This document shows, piece by piece, positions 42,447 to 52,710 of a DNA stretch of 64,000 bases. The position numbers and the translations under genes are program-made. A model generated the notes under the pieces. It searched no databases and had not been told where the DNA came from. It saw only the letters and a list, made by a program, of their open reading frames with translations. This DNA comes from Erysipelotrichaceae bacterium. GTDB taxonomy: Bacteria > Bacillota_I > Bacilli_A > Acholeplasmatales > Anaeroplasmataceae. The DNA is taken from positions 1 through 64,000 of the forward strand of contig SVAZ01000001.1 of assembly GCA_015059145.1 (NCBI GenBank), read 5' to 3'. The first letter of the stretch is position 1. Each line of letters opens with the position of its first letter.

Positions 42447-45400
42447 ATGAAAAATATAAAAAAGATATTATTTACACTATTAATAATGGTAGTATTTACC
42501 ATATTAAGCTCTTGTTCAATTAATATTGATAACCCAAATATCAATGTTGATGAGCCTGAGATAACTGAATATACTGTTTCATTTGTTGTTAATTCGGATA
42601 ATATTACAACAAAAGAAATTAAGTATGAAAAAGGTAAAAAGCTTTCAGAGGATGATATAAAGAAGGATGTTTTTGAAAATAAAATACCAACTAAAACTGG
42701 ATATACAATGGAAAACTGGTATTCAGATAAAGACTATTCTACAAGCGTGGGATTACCAACTATTGTATCTCAAGATACAACACTTTACTTAAAGTGGGTT
42801 AAAAATACTGTTTCATTAAGCTATTATGTCGATAATAAATTAAAGGAAACAATTACAATCGACGAAGGAGAAATTCTAACAGATATTTATACTCCTACTA
42901 AAAATGGTTATACTTTTGATGGTTGGTATACTGATAATACTTATACTACTAAATTTAATTTTAATAATAAATTAACTGCAAACACTAGTGTATATGGAAA
43001 ATTTGTTCAAAACTCTAGTGATGAGCCTATTACTACTTATACATTAAATTATTATTTAGATGGGTCTTTACATCACACAGATACAGTATTATCTAATCTT
43101 AACACTGTAGCTATCGCAAATCCATCAAAGGAAAATCATACATTTGATGGCTGGTATACTGATAATACTTACACAACTAAATTTACTTTTGGTTCTAAAT
43201 TAACTGCAAACACTAATGTTTATGGTAAATTTGTACCTATTACTACATACTCACTAAATTACTATGTAGATGGGTCATTACATCAAACTGCTAGCTTTGC
43301 ATCAAATGTAAATACTACTGCTATTACAACTCCAACTAAGACTGGTTATACATTTGATGGCTGGTATACAACTAATACATATACTACTAGGTTTACTTTT
43401 GGTAATAAATTAACTACTAACACTAACATTTATGGTAAGTTTGATATAAATACATATAAGGTGGAATTCTATGATGGCTCTACTTTATTAGCTACTCAGC
43501 AAGTTGAATATAATGATTATGCTGAAGAATTATTATCAACAGATACTAATAAAGAGAACTATACATTTGTAGGATGGTGTACAGATTCAGCATGTACAAA
43601 CCAAATTTCACTATCTACATACAAAATAACTCAAGCAACTAAGCTTTACGCTAAATATACACTTGATAATATTGATTCGTTATCTTTAAATGTAACTGCA
43701 TTTAGTGGCTATAATGAGGGTGCATATATTGAATTTGATAGAACTGAGGGTGTTGATTTATCAAATTATGAGGTATACTATCAAAAATCAGGCGCCTCTA
43801 CCCCTACAAAAATAGATTCAGAATTAATTAGAGAAAATACTACTACAATTAGAGCTGATATCTTAGGTTTAACTCAAGGTACTTATACAATAACTATAAA
43901 ATTAACGGGAACTGATGTATCAGAAGAAAAATCTGTAACAGTTTATCAAGCTGATAGATCAGGATATGCTCACTTTGTTGCCGATACAGATGCAATTGGA
44001 GCATATAACGAGGATGGCTCTTTAAAATCTAATGCTGACGTTATTTATGTTTCAAATGAAACTAAAAATACTGTAACATATGGTAGTTATACAGGATTAG
44101 TTCAAATACTTTCAAACGCTAATAAATTCACTAACCCTGTAGTAATAAGAATACTTGATAAGATTTCTACAAATCAATGGAAGGCAAAATCAGATGCACC
44201 TAGAATTTATGAATCTGGAAATAATTATGGAACTAACTATACAGAAGCTACTTTCAATAGTTATATAACTAACGAATTAGAAACAACATATGGAGATAAT
44301 CTTGTTGGATTAACTAATAAAATTATGATTCAACAAGAGTTAAAGCAAATAACTTACTCTTATACTACTACACAAACAGGATTATCAAGTGTTTCTAAAA
44401 CTGAAAAAACATTAGAGGAGGATGCAACTACTTCATATAATAGAAATGATTTTAGTGAAGCAAAAGGAAAAACTGTTTATGATGATGATTCATACTTTAA
44501 TATGCTTGATATTAGTGAATCAACAAAGGGATTAACACTTGAGGGAGTAGGCTCTAGCGCAGAAATCTTCCAATGGGGTATGACTTTTAAAAAGTGTACT
44601 AATGTTGAAATCAAAAATTTAACATTTACATCAGCACCAGAGGATGCATGTAGTATTGAAGGAAATAAGGATTCTGTAGCAAATTACAAAAATTATTGGA
44701 TTCACAATAATACATTTAATAGAGGATTAAATAACTGGGACTTAACCGGAGAAAAGGATAAATATGCCGGTGATGGTGCAATGGATTTAAAATACTGTCA
44801 AGGTGTAACAGCTTCTTATAATAAATTTAACAATTGTAAGAAAACTGGCTTAGTAGGTGGTGGTGATTCTAATATTCAATATAATATTACATTCCATCAT
44901 AATTATTACAACCAGGTTGAATCAAGACTACCATTAGGTAGACAAGCAAATATGCATATGTATAATAACTACTATTATGATTGTGATGTTACAGTCGACA
45001 TAAGGGCTAATGCTTACGCATTCCTAGAAGCAAATTATTTTGAAAACTCACAAAAACCAAGAACTACAGTTAAATCAGATAATGGCTACTATCCATTTGT
45101 AAAATCATACAATGATGTATATGATTCTTGTTCAGATCCAGCATCAAACTATGGAACAGCTTTTATAGCTTCATCTCGTGATTCATATCCTGATACATAT
45201 GATTCTACTGTCAATGGATGTAATATAAATGGAACAAGCTATTTAAAATTTGATACTGATTCTACATTATTCTACTATAATACATCAACTAAGAAATCAA
45301 ATGTTACTTATTTAACTGATGCTGCAACAGCAAAAACAGATTGTATAAGCAATTCGGGTGTATTATCTGGAACATTTGTAGGAAACGGATCTGGAAGCTC

Positions 45401-45908
45401 TTCAGGTGGTTCTACTGGAGGTAGCACTGGTGGTGAATCAGGAGGTTCATCTACTCCAATAACTGGTTCTACAACAATAACATTTAATAATTTCACTACA
45501 GAGACATTGTCAACTACAACTACCTTAAATGGAATAACATTAATTAAAAATACAAAAACTGTTGCAGTTCAAGAATTCTCTGAAGCTAAAACTATTAATG
45601 GTCAAGCTATTAATAAATATGTAAGCTTCGGCGGTGGTGCATCTTATACAGATGGCTGTGTTCAATTTACAACTACAGCTACTGCAAACATTACTGTTTA
45701 TTATGCAAGTGGTGGATCATCTGAAAGATTTGCAGCAATTTTTAATGACACTGAAGGCAAGCTTGATGAAGCTACTACTCCAACAGTTATTAAAGATGCT
45801 AATACTATTGTTAGCTACACATTCAATAATATTGAAGCTGGTAACCTTGCTATTGGTTCATCAAGCTCTGGTATTAATATTGTTGCAATTGTAATTGAAT
45901 ATATTTAA
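42447..45908 (+). CDS. Lipoprotein PL1 pectate lyase with N-terminal InlB/Listeria-Bacteroides repeats and a C-terminal beta module
   Basis: Start refined to MKNIKK with AAAGGAGAG SD; lipobox ILSSCS; GYTFDGWYTDNTYTTKF repeats; WIHNNTF, DGAMDLKYCQGVTASYNKF, HHNYYNQVESRLPLGRQANMHMYNNYYYD typical of PL1. Confidence 0.88.
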   Translation: MKNIKKILFTLLIMVVFTILSSCSINIDNPNINVDEPEITEYTVSFVVNSDNITTKEIKYEKGKKLSEDDIKKDVFENKIPTKTGYTMENWYSDKDYSTSVGLPTIVSQDTTLYLKWVKNTVSLSYYVDNKLKETITIDEGEILTDIYTPTKNGYTFDGWYTDNTYTTKFNFNNKLTANTSVYGKFVQNSSDEPITTYTLNYYLDGSLHHTDTVLSNLNTVAIANPSKENHTFDGWYTDNTYTTKFTFGSKLTANTNVYGKFVPITTYSLNYYVDGSLHQTASFASNVNTTAITTPTKTGYTFDGWYTTNTYTTRFTFGNKLTTNTNIYGKFDINTYKVEFYDGSTLLATQQVEYNDYAEELLSTDTNKENYTFVGWCTDSACTNQISLSTYKITQATKLYAKYTLDNIDSLSLNVTAFSGYNEGAYIEFDRTEGVDLSNYEVYYQKSGASTPTKIDSELIRENTTTIRADILGLTQGTYTITIKLTGTDVSEEKSVTVYQADRSGYAHFVADTDAIGAYNEDGSLKSNADVIYVSNETKNTVTYGSYTGLVQILSNANKFTNPVVIRILDKISTNQWKAKSDAPRIYESGNNYGTNYTEATFNSYITNELETTYGDNLVGLTNKIMIQQELKQITYSYTTTQTGLSSVSKTEKTLEEDATTSYNRNDFSEAKGKTVYDDDSYFNMLDISESTKGLTLEGVGSSAEIFQWGMTFKKCTNVEIKNLTFTSAPEDACSIEGNKDSVANYKNYWIHNNTFNRGLNNWDLTGEKDKYAGDGAMDLKYCQGVTASYNKFNNCKKTGLVGGGDSNIQYNITFHHNYYNQVESRLPLGRQANMHMYNNYYYDCDVTVDIRANAYAFLEANYFENSQKPRTTVKSDNGYYPFVKSYNDVYDSCSDPASNYGTAFIASSRDSYPDTYDSTVNGCNINGTSYLKFDTDSTLFYYNTSTKKSNVTYLTDAATAKTDCISNSGVLSGTFVGNGSGSSSGGSTGGSTGGESGGSSTPITGSTTITFNNFTTETLSTTTTLNGITLIKNTKTVAVQEFSEAKTINGQAINKYVSFGGGASYTDGCVQFTTTATANITVYYASGGSSERFAAIFNDTEGKLDEATTPTVIKDANTIVSYTFNNIEAGNLAIGSSSSGINIVAIVIEYI
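42890..43650 (+). repeat. Tandem InlB-type repeats, near-identical at DNA level
   Basis: GGTTATACTTTTGATGGTTGGTATACTGATAATACTTATACTACTAAATTT-like units recur at about 42.9, 43.1 and 43.3 kb, with a divergent unit near 43.55 kb. Confidence 0.75.
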
Positions 45909-45922
45909 ATATAATTTCTTAT

Positions 45923-45950
45923 GGTGTATATCCAAGCATGGATATACACC
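45923..45950 (+). terminator. Terminator after the PL1 lyase gene
   Basis: GGTGTATATCC-AAGCAT-GGATATACACC stem followed by T-rich sequence. Confidence 0.8.
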
Positions 45951-46008
45951 TTTATTTATTTATAAATAAATACCTATTATTTTTATATTAAAATTAAGTA
46001 GAAAACGC

Positions 46009-46037
46009 TTTACAAATCTACTGTATTATAATATAAT
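46009..46037 (+). promoter_or_regulatory. SigA-type promoter of the pectinesterase gene
   Basis: TTTACA-17 nt-TATAAT; the -35 overlaps an operator-like motif (46001-46014). Confidence 0.7.
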
Positions 46038-46051
46038 TGTTGTATATCGTT

Positions 46052-46066
46052 ATTAAGCGTTTTCAT
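46052..46066. promoter_or_regulatory. Second operator-like motif at the pectinesterase promoter
   Basis: ATTAAGCGTTTTCAT, an inverted match to AGAAAACGCTTTACA at 46000-46014. Confidence 0.55.
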
Positions 46067-46120
46067 TTCATTTATGACTTAAGAGCGAAATAAATAAAAA
46101 AACAAAAAGGAGAGCAAAAA

Positions 46121-49100
46121 ATGAAAAAAAGAAAACTTCTTGTAGGTTTATTAGCTGCATCTGCTGCTATTGGTTTAGCATCATGTGATAAAGATAAATC
46201 AGTTGATGAGCCTACTAATGACTCTACTAACCAAGATGATGAAGTTACTAGCTATACTGTAACATTTAATTCGGTTGGTGGTTCTAACGTAGCAAAAGCT
46301 ACAACAAATGCTGATGGTAAGGTTGCAAAGCCTGCTGATCCATCAAAAGAAGGGTATACTTTCGGTGGTTGGTATACTGACGCTGAATACAAGACTGTAT
46401 TCAATTTCGATACTAAATTAACTGCAAACACAACATTATATGCAAAATGGGTTGAAGTAGCAGCAACTACTTATACAGTTCAATTCTATGTTGGTGATAC
46501 TCAATTTGGTGACGATGTAATCGTTGAGGAAGAGGATTTAGTTGCATTCCCTAACACTAATCCAACAGATCCATATAAGAATTTTGCTGGATGGGTAACT
46601 GAATCTGGTGCTAGCTTCTCTGCTAGTACACCAATTATGGCTGATACTAAGCTATATGCTAAATGGGAAAAAAGATATGAGCCTGTAACAGTTGAGTTCT
46701 CTCAAGCAATGTTTAAAAAGTTATCAGGTAAATCTTTTAGCTATGCAAACTTTGATTTTGGTTATACTGGTAATGCGCCTACAGATAAAAATGGTACTAT
46801 GACAATTAAAACTGGTAAATCAACAAAGATTACTGTAACTGAGGTTGCTACATTAAGATTTAGTGCACTTTCTGGTTCTGATAATCCTGCTAAGCAATGG
46901 GTTGGTTTAGTTAGAACTCACGATGCTGATGGTAATGAGCTTGCTACACCTGAAAAAATTACAGTTAATAATGAAGAAAAAATTGTTATTACAAAATCAT
47001 TTGCTGACTATGAATTCGCAAATTTACAACCAGGTACATATTTTTTAACAGCTGCAAACAGTTCATTCCAAGCTGAAGAGAGTGGAGAGGCAGGATTAAC
47101 TTATTATGATGGTTCTGGTGGTACTACTCAATTTGCATGGATTTCATTAACTTCTGATAAAGAAGTTGGTCCAGTTGAAAAAATTGAAACAGGAATCACT
47201 TGTCCAAAATTTGATTATCTATTAAATGAAGACTATAATCTTGAACAATTAGCAATCGATGTTATCTATGAAAATCAAAGAATTGATGCTATTGGTTTAG
47301 AAGATGTTACAATAATTGGTGAAGAAAATATCGATAAGACAACTGAGGGTACATATACATTAACTGTAGAATATACACATGCTGTTGACGGTCTTAAGAA
47401 GACAACTACTATTGATGTAAATTATTATACTGCTCAAAGCTTGGATTTAGCTTTCAATAAGGTTGAAAAGGTTGCTAATAATACATGGGGCAATGGTGTT
47501 TACTTTAATCAAACAGTACAACAATTATATAAAATGGGCTCAAATGCAACTATTGACTTAGATGCATTAACAGCAACAATCACTGCTAAGAATGGTGAAG
47601 ATGAAGCAGAATTTGTAAGACCAATGAATGCAACTGATAACATTATCGGCTATGATGTATCTGCTGCTGGTAAGGTTACTGTTACTGTTAAATATATTGA
47701 TGGTATCACTAATACATTTGATATTCAAGTTGTTAATACTGAGCCAGTTATCACTAATAACACTGTTCAATTAATAGTTAATCCAGACTATGAAGGTCAA
47801 TTAGCTCTTACTAGTGATGGCAAGCATCAATTTAACAATATTCAACAAGCATTAGAATACTTAGAATTATATAAGGTTGGTTCTAATGTAACTAAGGAAA
47901 TTTACTTAACTGCTGGTACTTATAATGAAAAGGTTGAAGTAACATTACCTAATGTTCATATTATAGGTGCTGATAAGGCTACTACTAAGATTGAATTTGA
48001 CGCATTATATGGTCAATACGATGAAAGTGGATTTGTTCACGTTACTGATTCTACTGCTACTATCTCAGTTAGAGATACAGCAATTGGATTCGTATTAGAG
48101 GGTGTAACAGTTTCTAACAAGTGGGATACTCTTAAGGATTTTGATGACGAATTTGGTGAAAATTATGGTGAACACAGAGCATTAGCTATGTTAATCCAAG
48201 CTGATCAAGTAATCGTTAAGAACGCTTCATTAACTGGTTACCAAGATACATTAGAATTAATGAGTGGTCGTCAATATTTTGAAAACGTATTAATTACAGG
48301 TACTACAGATTTCATCTTCGGTACTAACAATACAACAGTATTCGAAAACTGTGAAATCCGTTCAATTGAAAGTGGTAAGGACTCAACTCAAGGTGGTTAT
48401 ATTACTGCATTTAAGGGTAATAATAAAAATGCAAACGATGCAACTAAGTACGGTGTAATCTTCAATAACTGTAACTTCACTGCTGATGATGCTGTTCAAG
48501 CATACGGCGATAAGGATGCAGAAGAAAATGACCTAGCTGGTTGGACAGCTATCGCTAGACCATGGGCAAATTATTCAGTTGTTACTGTTATGAATTCTCA
48601 ATTAGGAGCTCATATTTCTAAGGATGGTTATAATGGTGATAGCAAGAATAGAAGATATGTAACTGGTTTAATTAAGGAATTCGTGAATACTGTTAAGAAC
48701 TATGAATACAATAATACAGGCGTTGGTGCAATTACTGAGGCTGTTGAAGGTATGAGCTTCTTAACTGCTGACCAAGCTGCTGAATTTGGTGATTTATCTA
48801 AGGTATTTGCTGCTAACACAGCATTAGGCTTAAAGAGTGATTGGATAATCTCTCAAAATCACCAAGACACTTATAAGTTAAACTTCCAAGTAGTTTATGA
48901 TTCTGCAATTGGTATTGAGACATCAACTGTTCAAGCTTTATTACCAAGCGTATTATCTTATACTAATGAATTTGCTTTACCTGAATCTGTTGATGTTAAG
49001 GGTGCTAAGCTTGAAGGCTACTATACAGATGCTGAATGTACAATTCCATTCGATGGCACAACATATACTATAGCTGATACAGATGCTGAAAATGCAAATG

Positions 49101-50509
49101 AATCTAACGCAACTATTTATGTTAAATTTGTTGATTATGCTGTAACTGTTACATATAACTTAAACAGCGGTTCAATTGATGGAATTGTTGATGACAATTC
49201 AGATGGTGTTGTTACAGCTCCTGTTACAAAAGAGGATGGCAATGCTGAATTACATACTCCAACTAGAGATGGCTATGTATTTGCTGGTTGGACAGAAACT
49301 GAAACTACTGGTGAACCAAATACTGATATTAAGTTATTCAAAGTTGACACTAAGACTGGTTTAACTGAAGATATTACATTATATGCTGTATGGTTAGAAT
49401 TACATACTGTTTCATTTGATGGTACAATTGTAGATGCTTTACAAACTGCATGGACTAATACTGCAGCAACTGTAGATGAGGGAACTGGTGTAGCCACTAT
49501 TCCAACTAATAAGATTGCTCCAAATGATGGCACAGGTTATACAAGTTCAAATTATATTGACGCTGTAAAATTAGGAAAAGCTAATAGTAGCAATATCTCA
49601 ACTACATTTACTAATCCAATTAAGAAGGCTACTTTAAATCTTGTTATTGGTAATAATGGTTCTGGTAATGCTCAAGATGATGTTGTTGTAATTGAAGGTT
49701 ATGATTCTACTGGTAATGTTGTTGCAACATTAAAAGTTGATACTTTGGCTGGTAAAATTACTGATTACTTAACATTAAATGATTCTAAGGATTTAGTATT
49801 AGAATCTGATGCTGCTGATATCGTTAAGATAGCTGTTTATACAACATATTCTAAGGATTTAGGTGTATATAGCATTGATGTTAAATATACTGATTTCGTT
49901 GATATGAAGTACGATGTTGAAGAAGTTGTAGAAACTGTTACTAATAATTATTCATTTGACTATTCAGCAATCGATACTACTAAATTAACTAAGGTTGATC
50001 AAAATAGTGATTCTGTTGTTGATGAATCTGATACATATGACAAAGCTCAAATTAATAATGCGACATTTGCTGAAACTGCAAATAGCTTCTTAACTGTTGG
50101 AGATTCTACTAAGGTTACATATAGAACAAGCGGAAGCTGCATTGAAACTAAAGATGATAATTTAACTGTTACTTTTGTTGGTACAGGTACAATCACAATC
50201 TCATTTGCTTCTACTGGTGGTTCTAACATTTCTGCTTTAGGTCTTAAGGATTCTGAAGGTAACTGGATTGCTGGTACTACTACAGATGCTACATTAATTG
50301 CTGAAGGTGTTCAAGGTGGTAAGACTGGTTCTTTAGCTAATTACACTGCTGAAGAATATGGTGCTTATTCAGTAACTGGTTCAACATATGTTACAGTAAC
50401 ATTTACAATTGAAGAAGCTGGCACTTATACAATTTCAGCTCCATCTACTACAAATGGTCGTGGTACTCGTATTAATTCTATCGTTATGGTAGATAATTAC
50501 GCTGAATAA
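46121..50509 (+). CDS. Lipoprotein CE8 pectinesterase, multidomain (InlB repeats, Ig-like, C-terminal beta modules)
   Basis: Lipobox GLASCDK; LTAGTYNEKVEV, GYQDTLELMSGRQYFENVLITGTTDFIFG, IARPW pectinesterase motifs; SD AAAGGAGAG. Confidence 0.9.
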   Translation: MKKRKLLVGLLAASAAIGLASCDKDKSVDEPTNDSTNQDDEVTSYTVTFNSVGGSNVAKATTNADGKVAKPADPSKEGYTFGGWYTDAEYKTVFNFDTKLTANTTLYAKWVEVAATTYTVQFYVGDTQFGDDVIVEEEDLVAFPNTNPTDPYKNFAGWVTESGASFSASTPIMADTKLYAKWEKRYEPVTVEFSQAMFKKLSGKSFSYANFDFGYTGNAPTDKNGTMTIKTGKSTKITVTEVATLRFSALSGSDNPAKQWVGLVRTHDADGNELATPEKITVNNEEKIVITKSFADYEFANLQPGTYFLTAANSSFQAEESGEAGLTYYDGSGGTTQFAWISLTSDKEVGPVEKIETGITCPKFDYLLNEDYNLEQLAIDVIYENQRIDAIGLEDVTIIGEENIDKTTEGTYTLTVEYTHAVDGLKKTTTIDVNYYTAQSLDLAFNKVEKVANNTWGNGVYFNQTVQQLYKMGSNATIDLDALTATITAKNGEDEAEFVRPMNATDNIIGYDVSAAGKVTVTVKYIDGITNTFDIQVVNTEPVITNNTVQLIVNPDYEGQLALTSDGKHQFNNIQQALEYLELYKVGSNVTKEIYLTAGTYNEKVEVTLPNVHIIGADKATTKIEFDALYGQYDESGFVHVTDSTATISVRDTAIGFVLEGVTVSNKWDTLKDFDDEFGENYGEHRALAMLIQADQVIVKNASLTGYQDTLELMSGRQYFENVLITGTTDFIFGTNNTTVFENCEIRSIESGKDSTQGGYITAFKGNNKNANDATKYGVIFNNCNFTADDAVQAYGDKDAEENDLAGWTAIARPWANYSVVTVMNSQLGAHISKDGYNGDSKNRRYVTGLIKEFVNTVKNYEYNNTGVGAITEAVEGMSFLTADQAAEFGDLSKVFAANTALGLKSDWIISQNHQDTYKLNFQVVYDSAIGIETSTVQALLPSVLSYTNEFALPESVDVKGAKLEGYYTDAECTIPFDGTTYTIADTDAENANESNATIYVKFVDYAVTVTYNLNSGSIDGIVDDNSDGVVTAPVTKEDGNAELHTPTRDGYVFAGWTETETTGEPNTDIKLFKVDTKTGLTEDITLYAVWLELHTVSFDGTIVDALQTAWTNTAATVDEGTGVATIPTNKIAPNDGTGYTSSNYIDAVKLGKANSSNISTTFTNPIKKATLNLVIGNNGSGNAQDDVVVIEGYDSTGNVVATLKVDTLAGKITDYLTLNDSKDLVLESDAADIVKIAVYTTYSKDLGVYSIDVKYTDFVDMKYDVEEVVETVTNNYSFDYSAIDTTKLTKVDQNSDSVVDESDTYDKAQINNATFAETANSFLTVGDSTKVTYRTSGSCIETKDDNLTVTFVGTGTITISFASTGGSNISALGLKDSEGNWIAGTTTDATLIAEGVQGGKTGSLANYTAEEYGAYSVTGSTYVTVTFTIEEAGTYTISAPSTTNGRGTRINSIVMVDNYAE

Positions 50510-50517
50510 TAAAAATT

Positions 50518-50543
50518 AAGGATTTGCCTAAAGGCAAGTCCTT
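50518..50543 (+). terminator. Terminator after the pectinesterase gene
   Basis: AAGGATTTGCC-TAAA-GGCAAGTCCTT then a T-run. Confidence 0.85.
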
Positions 50544-50566
50544 TTTTTATATAAACAAATTAAAAA

Positions 50567-50596
50567 GGTATGATACCATTCAATAAATATCATACC
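50567..50596 (-). terminator. Terminator after the CE12 esterase gene
   Basis: GGTATGATA...TATCATACC stem followed by a T-run on the minus strand. Confidence 0.75.
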
Positions 50597-50606
50597 TAAT
50601 TTTTAA

Positions 50607-52634
50607 CTATTCAAAGTATTCAATTATAATATCGTAAATGTAAACTCCACCGCTTGATGAGCCAACATAATATGTTCCAACACCTTCTATTTCATTTGTT
50701 GTTATTGAAATAGCTGTGTTAGCTTCAAATGTAGCTACTTCATTTTTAGTATTTGTACTATCTACCATTTTAACTACTCTATTATCAGTATTATTAGAAG
50801 ATTTAGCTACAATAGTAACACTACATTTACCAGTTGTAGTAAATGATATATATCTACCTGTTCCATATGTTGCAGTTCCGCCCATTGATAAATACTGACT
50901 TACTGTATATTCTTCACTATTATAAGTATATTTAGTAGATGATGATTTAACTGTTACTTCTTTATCCGTAGCTGAATCTGAATAAATTGTAAATATACCT
51001 AGTGTTTGATTTGAACTTAATTCACCTGCTGTTAAGCCTTGAGGATTCATTCTAACTACACTAGTAGGTACTGGTCTATTTGCAATTATAGTTTGTTCGA
51101 TTGTTGCTTCATATTCAACTAAGCTTTGATAATTTGTAATAAGACTTCTATATGTAGCATTTACTGCATCATATATAGCTCTTACCTTTATAGCCTCAGT
51201 TTGTCTAGCAAGATAATTATCATTAGTAATTTCTACAGCAATAAGCTCATTAATTGCTGCTATAGCTGCTTTTTCATCATTAAATGCTCTATCTGGATTA
51301 GTTACATCTACCTTTTCAATTAGAGCCTCTAAAGCATCTATCTTAGCAATTGTAATTAAATTAGATGGATCTATATAATCTTCTGGAGTTTTTAATACGG
51401 AATTTACAAATTTATAAGATTCTTTATTTGAATTATGAGATTCTTTATTCTCTATACTATTAAGTAAAGCCTCAGCTAAATATGCTGCAGTTAAATATGC
51501 ACCATACTTATTATAATGAGTAGCCTCAATACCAGTATAACCAGCCTTTGTATTACCATAAGCACCATCATAACCAGTAGGCCATGTACCATTATCTAAT
51601 TCATTTGGCTTTAATGCCATTAAATAATTAGCATATGTAGAAGTAGCTTCCTCTAATAATTCCTTAGTTGATGCAAATAAATCAATTAATAAGCAATCCT
51701 CTTCCTCGGCTAATTGACGAACAGCCTTAACATATGCAAAATCATCACCATGTAAACCTGGGCCACCAATTATTTGGCTTCCAGAGAACTTGACTCTAGC
51801 AACAGGTGTTATTAAAACTGGAGTAGCACCCTTTTCTCTAGCAAAATCAATATATTGCTTTAAATACCATTTGTAAGTACCGCTTCCATATGCATAATAT
51901 GTTGAACCATATTTTGCAATTTCTTTTAAAGCACTTGTTTCTTCACTATCAGTAGCATATTGTGTATATTCAGTAGGAAGTGTAGTTGTTGCAGTTCTTT
52001 CGCCTGCTGTAGTTGGATAAATGCCCTTACTATTAGGTGTTCCTAATGGTACCATACGATTATATAAATTAGTATAATTTGAAGATGCTGATGACTCCAT
52101 TTTAGTATCATCATCATTATGACCAAACTGAATGAATAAATAATCTCCAGCTTTTATCTCATCGCCAATAGAATTACCACCATTTTCACTAAATGTATAA
52201 TTACCACCAGCTATATCGTATAATCTACCCTCATTAATAAATGATCTAGAGCTTCTTCCTCCTTGTGCACAATTCTTAACTGTAATATTATCATCTAAGA
52301 ATAAATCTAAATATTGACCCCAACCTGCTATATATTGAGAGTCATTATATGTTTTTACAGTTGAGTCACCAGCTAAGAATATAGTAGTCTCGGCATCTGG
52401 ATTAACAAAAGGCACCTCAGTTTCTTCCTCCTCTTCCTCAGGCTCATTATTATTTGAACCTGATTGATTTGTATCATTTTGGTTATCATTTGTTGAATCC
52501 GATTGATTTGTGTTATCCTGATTATCGTTTGTTTCATTTTGATTTGTATCTGGCGTTGGCTCTTGTGATTCATCACACGCAGCTAAGCAAATAACTGAAA
52601 CAAGCATAATCATAAATGCTAATAGTTTTTTCAT
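50607..52634 (-). CDS. Lipoprotein SGNH rhamnogalacturonan acetylesterase (CE12-like) with C-terminal beta module
   Basis: Lipobox VICLAACDE, low-complexity Asn/Asp/Thr linker, TTIFLAGDSTVKTY...GWGQYL, KNCAQGGRSSRSF, FIQFGHNDD, and a C-terminal catalytic-type EATHYNKYGA. Confidence 0.88.
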   Translation of the reverse strand: MKKLLAFMIMLVSVICLAACDESQEPTPDTNQNETNDNQDNTNQSDSTNDNQNDTNQSGSNNNEPEEEEEETEVPFVNPDAETTIFLAGDSTVKTYNDSQYIAGWGQYLDLFLDDNITVKNCAQGGRSSRSFINEGRLYDIAGGNYTFSENGGNSIGDEIKAGDYLFIQFGHNDDDTKMESSASSNYTNLYNRMVPLGTPNSKGIYPTTAGERTATTTLPTEYTQYATDSEETSALKEIAKYGSTYYAYGSGTYKWYLKQYIDFAREKGATPVLITPVARVKFSGSQIIGGPGLHGDDFAYVKAVRQLAEEEDCLLIDLFASTKELLEEATSTYANYLMALKPNELDNGTWPTGYDGAYGNTKAGYTGIEATHYNKYGAYLTAAYLAEALLNSIENKESHNSNKESYKFVNSVLKTPEDYIDPSNLITIAKIDALEALIEKVDVTNPDRAFNDEKAAIAAINELIAVEITNDNYLARQTEAIKVRAIYDAVNATYRSLITNYQSLVEYEATIEQTIIANRPVPTSVVRMNPQGLTAGELSSNQTLGIFTIYSDSATDKEVTVKSSSTKYTYNSEEYTVSQYLSMGGTATYGTGRYISFTTTGKCSVTIVAKSSNNTDNRVVKMVDSTNTKNEVATFEANTAISITTNEIEGVGTYYVGSSSGGVYIYDIIIEYFE

Positions 52635-52710
52635 TTCCTTCTCCTTTTTAAAATTAAATTTACTATTATATAATAATTATATACTTTTAATTTGAAAAAG
52701 AAAGAACTAA

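Noticed and set aside
45634-45894. Leu/Gln-rich 86-aa plus-strand ORF overlapping the PL1 lyase
   Set aside because: Alternative frame of the C-terminal module; composition is an artefact of CAA/CTT repeats.
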